18,861 bases of DNA, taken from contig WELB01000017.1 of assembly GCA_009602725.1 (NCBI GenBank), positions 596,208 through 615,068 on the forward strand, in the 5' to 3' direction. Both the position numbers and the translations under genes were made by a program. Below are positions 17,014 to 18,861 of the stretch, piece by piece. How positions within the stretch are numbered: position 1 is the stretch's first letter; each line of letters starts with the position of its first letter. This stretch comes from Spirogloea muscicola (Eukaryota > Streptophyta > Zygnematophyceae > Spirogloeales > Spirogloeaceae). The notes below the pieces were generated by a model, which had not been told where the DNA came from, did not search any database, and saw only the letters and a program-made list of their open reading frames with translations.

Positions 17014-18861
17014 TTAGAAGGTCTCCGTGTATGGCCGGAGGTCAAGCTCTTGAGTCCAGGCGGATCTGTGCTGCTGATGCAACTGCCAATAGGCCTCAGC
17101 AATTGCGTCAGGGCTCAGCAGCTTCTCCTCGTCAAAGTTGGCAAGGTATTCCTTTGCCCTGCAAGGGCCAGTGAGAATGCCGCGAGTGAGCATGCCACGA
17201 ATGCCACTATGATCATAGGGCGCAAAAATACAAGTGCGATATGCAGGGTGAGGCCTGATGCAGGCTGCATCACACGTGAGACGTGCTCATCTCATCGAGC
17301 CATATCGAGCCAAAGGCCCATGCAAATAGTCTCAGCAGCTAATAAGCGAAAAGATGTTGAAGAGACAGCATGGTTGAACCAATCGTACTTATAGATGTGT
17401 ACTTGTATCACAAGAGAACACAGGGGAGAAGGCCACCCGCACAACACAAAGAGCGGCAAGCTGGTTTGGTCATACCTTGGCGTATTTATGGAGCCATCGA
17501 TGATGACATGGCTGACGTGAATGCCATGCGGCTGGTATTCTCTTGCCAGGCTTTGCGCCAGCCCCCTCAAGGCAAATTTTCCACAGGCTACACTAAGAAG
17601 CCAACGATTTTGTCAAATGAGGATGACAGAGCTATTTCCAGAAAAATGACGTTATAGATCTCCATATAATAATCTGGAGACTTGACTTTCAGTCCCCAGA
17701 AAAAGCTTCAACATGTCGGTCAAGTAATTTTTTGGAAGAGCAAGGCAGTATGAGTCCTCGTACCAAGCTCGCTAAGGCCAGCCCCTCCTCGTAGCGAGCC
17801 TGTGGCACCTGTGAAGATGATGGTGCCCTTCTTAGCCGCCTCCATCACGGGTAGTACCTGCTTGAAAGAGCAGCATAAGAACTACTATTGGTAAGGTAAG
17901 CAGCTCATGAATTTATTTGAATAACTGCAAAACTACCTGATTATTCTGCAGATGCTCAACAATACCTCCAGCTGTGACAGCTTCGTAAATGCAGCTTGCC
18001 ATATCCAACAAATCTACCATCTTGTCACAACAGTCAGGAAGTCTTGCAGTTGTATGGAGGAGCAATAAGGACAATAGCTGTGTAGGCAATAGCTGGCCCA
18101 CAAATAGGCAGCAGCAGGACATCAGAGCAGCTGAAAACACGTACCTCTTGCGCACAGCAGAATGCACCCAAGCATAGTGCTTTGAGAGCACTCTCAAAGC
18201 GCTCTACAGGAATGTCAGTAAACTTCGGTTTTGGCTGAGGGAATGGTGCATTTGCGTTGTACACCTGCAAGGCTATTGCACATTAGACCTGAGCTCTCGC
18301 AAGCATGCTCTCACTTAGCCAAATAGAAGCAGGACAACTGAGCTTGAAGACGTCCAAGATTACAGACATGCAAAGGATTGGTCGAGGAAAGCGCATGCTC
18401 GCGCTAGGCAGTGCCATTGGGAGCAGGTGGGGCGGTGCCCACCAGAACTTGCACAGAGCCCAGGCTGCGCACGGCTTCGAACGCCTGCTTCACAGCAGCC
18501 GGGTTGGTGGCGTCGATCTCGATGGCGTACGCTTGTCCCTGCACCTCGCTGATTACCTGCTCCGCCAGCTTCTGGAGCTTGTCTGGCCAGAAGGCAAGGA
18601 GCCGAGGAACGGATGAGAGTCCGAGCGCGCCACAATTGCAGTGCAAGCGAAAGGAGAGATAAGGCTTCAGATTGCGGTCTGGCATTCAGAGTATCGTTGA
18701 GGAAGAGGCGGTGGTGGCGCCTTGCCTTGGCTGCGAGAGAGGAGCGCCACCTGGAAGCCGCCGCGCGCGAAGCGCTTGGCGACGGCGAAGCCCAGGCCGG
18801 GGCCCGCGCCGACCACGACTGCCACGGGCGGCTGCGCGCCGCTGCCGGCGGGGGCGACCGC
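17014..18861 (-). CDS. Atypical short-chain dehydrogenase/reductase, 5' partial
   Basis: Six exons on the minus strand join in frame to 248 codons: 18861-18726, 18582-18443, 18264-18145, 17857-17764, 17587-17476, 17158-17014. The protein shows a Rossmann start VVVGAGPGLGFAVAKRF, VLVYNAN at residues 91-97 in place of NNAG, GTIIFTGATGSLRGG, then GKFALRGLAQSLAREYQPHG, IHVSHVIIDGSINTPR and an end LDLRPYTETF. The usual Tyr-x-x-x-Lys pair reads Leu163-Ala-Cys-Gly-Lys167, so the catalytic Tyr is absent. This fits the SDR subgroup (SDR_c10) known for an irregular glycine motif and no active-site Tyr. Enzyme activity is therefore doubtful and the substrate unknown. The first intron (18725-18583) has a GC donor. 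The start codon lies beyond 18861, probably by few codons. Confidence 0.88.

Noticed and set aside
1-18861. CRISPR arrays, tRNA or rRNA genes, bacterial operons
   Set aside because: No regularly spaced repeats, no cloverleaf-like sequence and no bacterial gene arrangement were seen by eye.

Overview
The window looks like nuclear DNA of a plant-lineage eukaryote, most likely a chlorophyte green alga. Two genes can be reconstructed across many short introns (about 140-320 bases). One is a plant-type ERD6-like sugar transporter. TGTAA, the polyadenylation signal usual in green algae, lies downstream of the first gene, and GC-rich leaders precede two genes. There is no sign of bacterial operons. 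The assignment to green algae is inference; no marker gene is present.

Layout. Positions 1-660 are non-coding, with LTR-like sequence and an imperfect tandem repeat. About 645-740 is a solo copy of a retrotransposon 3' tail. A GC-rich leader follows, then a small unidentified membrane-protein gene (1006-1479). 1480-2985 is non-coding. 2990-4750 is a nest of three 5'-truncated non-LTR retrotransposon fragments, two on the plus strand and one on the minus. The transporter gene (4963-8923, 11 exons, 515 aa) starts about 210 bases after the last fragment. 8924-9690 is unassigned. 9691-11131 is a frameshifted reverse-transcriptase pseudogene on the minus strand. 11274-15086 is an intact 1270-codon ORF of a non-LTR retrotransposon, followed by its 3' tail. 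A minus-strand fragment of a different lineage (15300-15994) meets it tail to tail. 15995-17013 is non-coding apart from one doubtful ORF. 17014-18861 is a minus-strand short-chain dehydrogenase gene of six visible exons whose 5' end is outside the window.

The retrotransposons are the main feature. The intact ORF has two CCHC zinc fingers, a reverse transcriptase with FADD, a C-terminal CCHC knuckle and a restriction-like (PD-(D/E)XK type) endonuclease, so it belongs with the R2/NeSL-like group. At least three lineages are present (A, B and C below). They share a C-terminal signature S-D-[LM]-x-[LV]-L-x-R-G-Y at the end of the protein and a small GGC-rich hairpin in the 3' tail. A short repeat of about 30-45 bases, unrelated to the coding regions, recurs six times around the fragments. 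The two host genes have no obvious functional link to each other.
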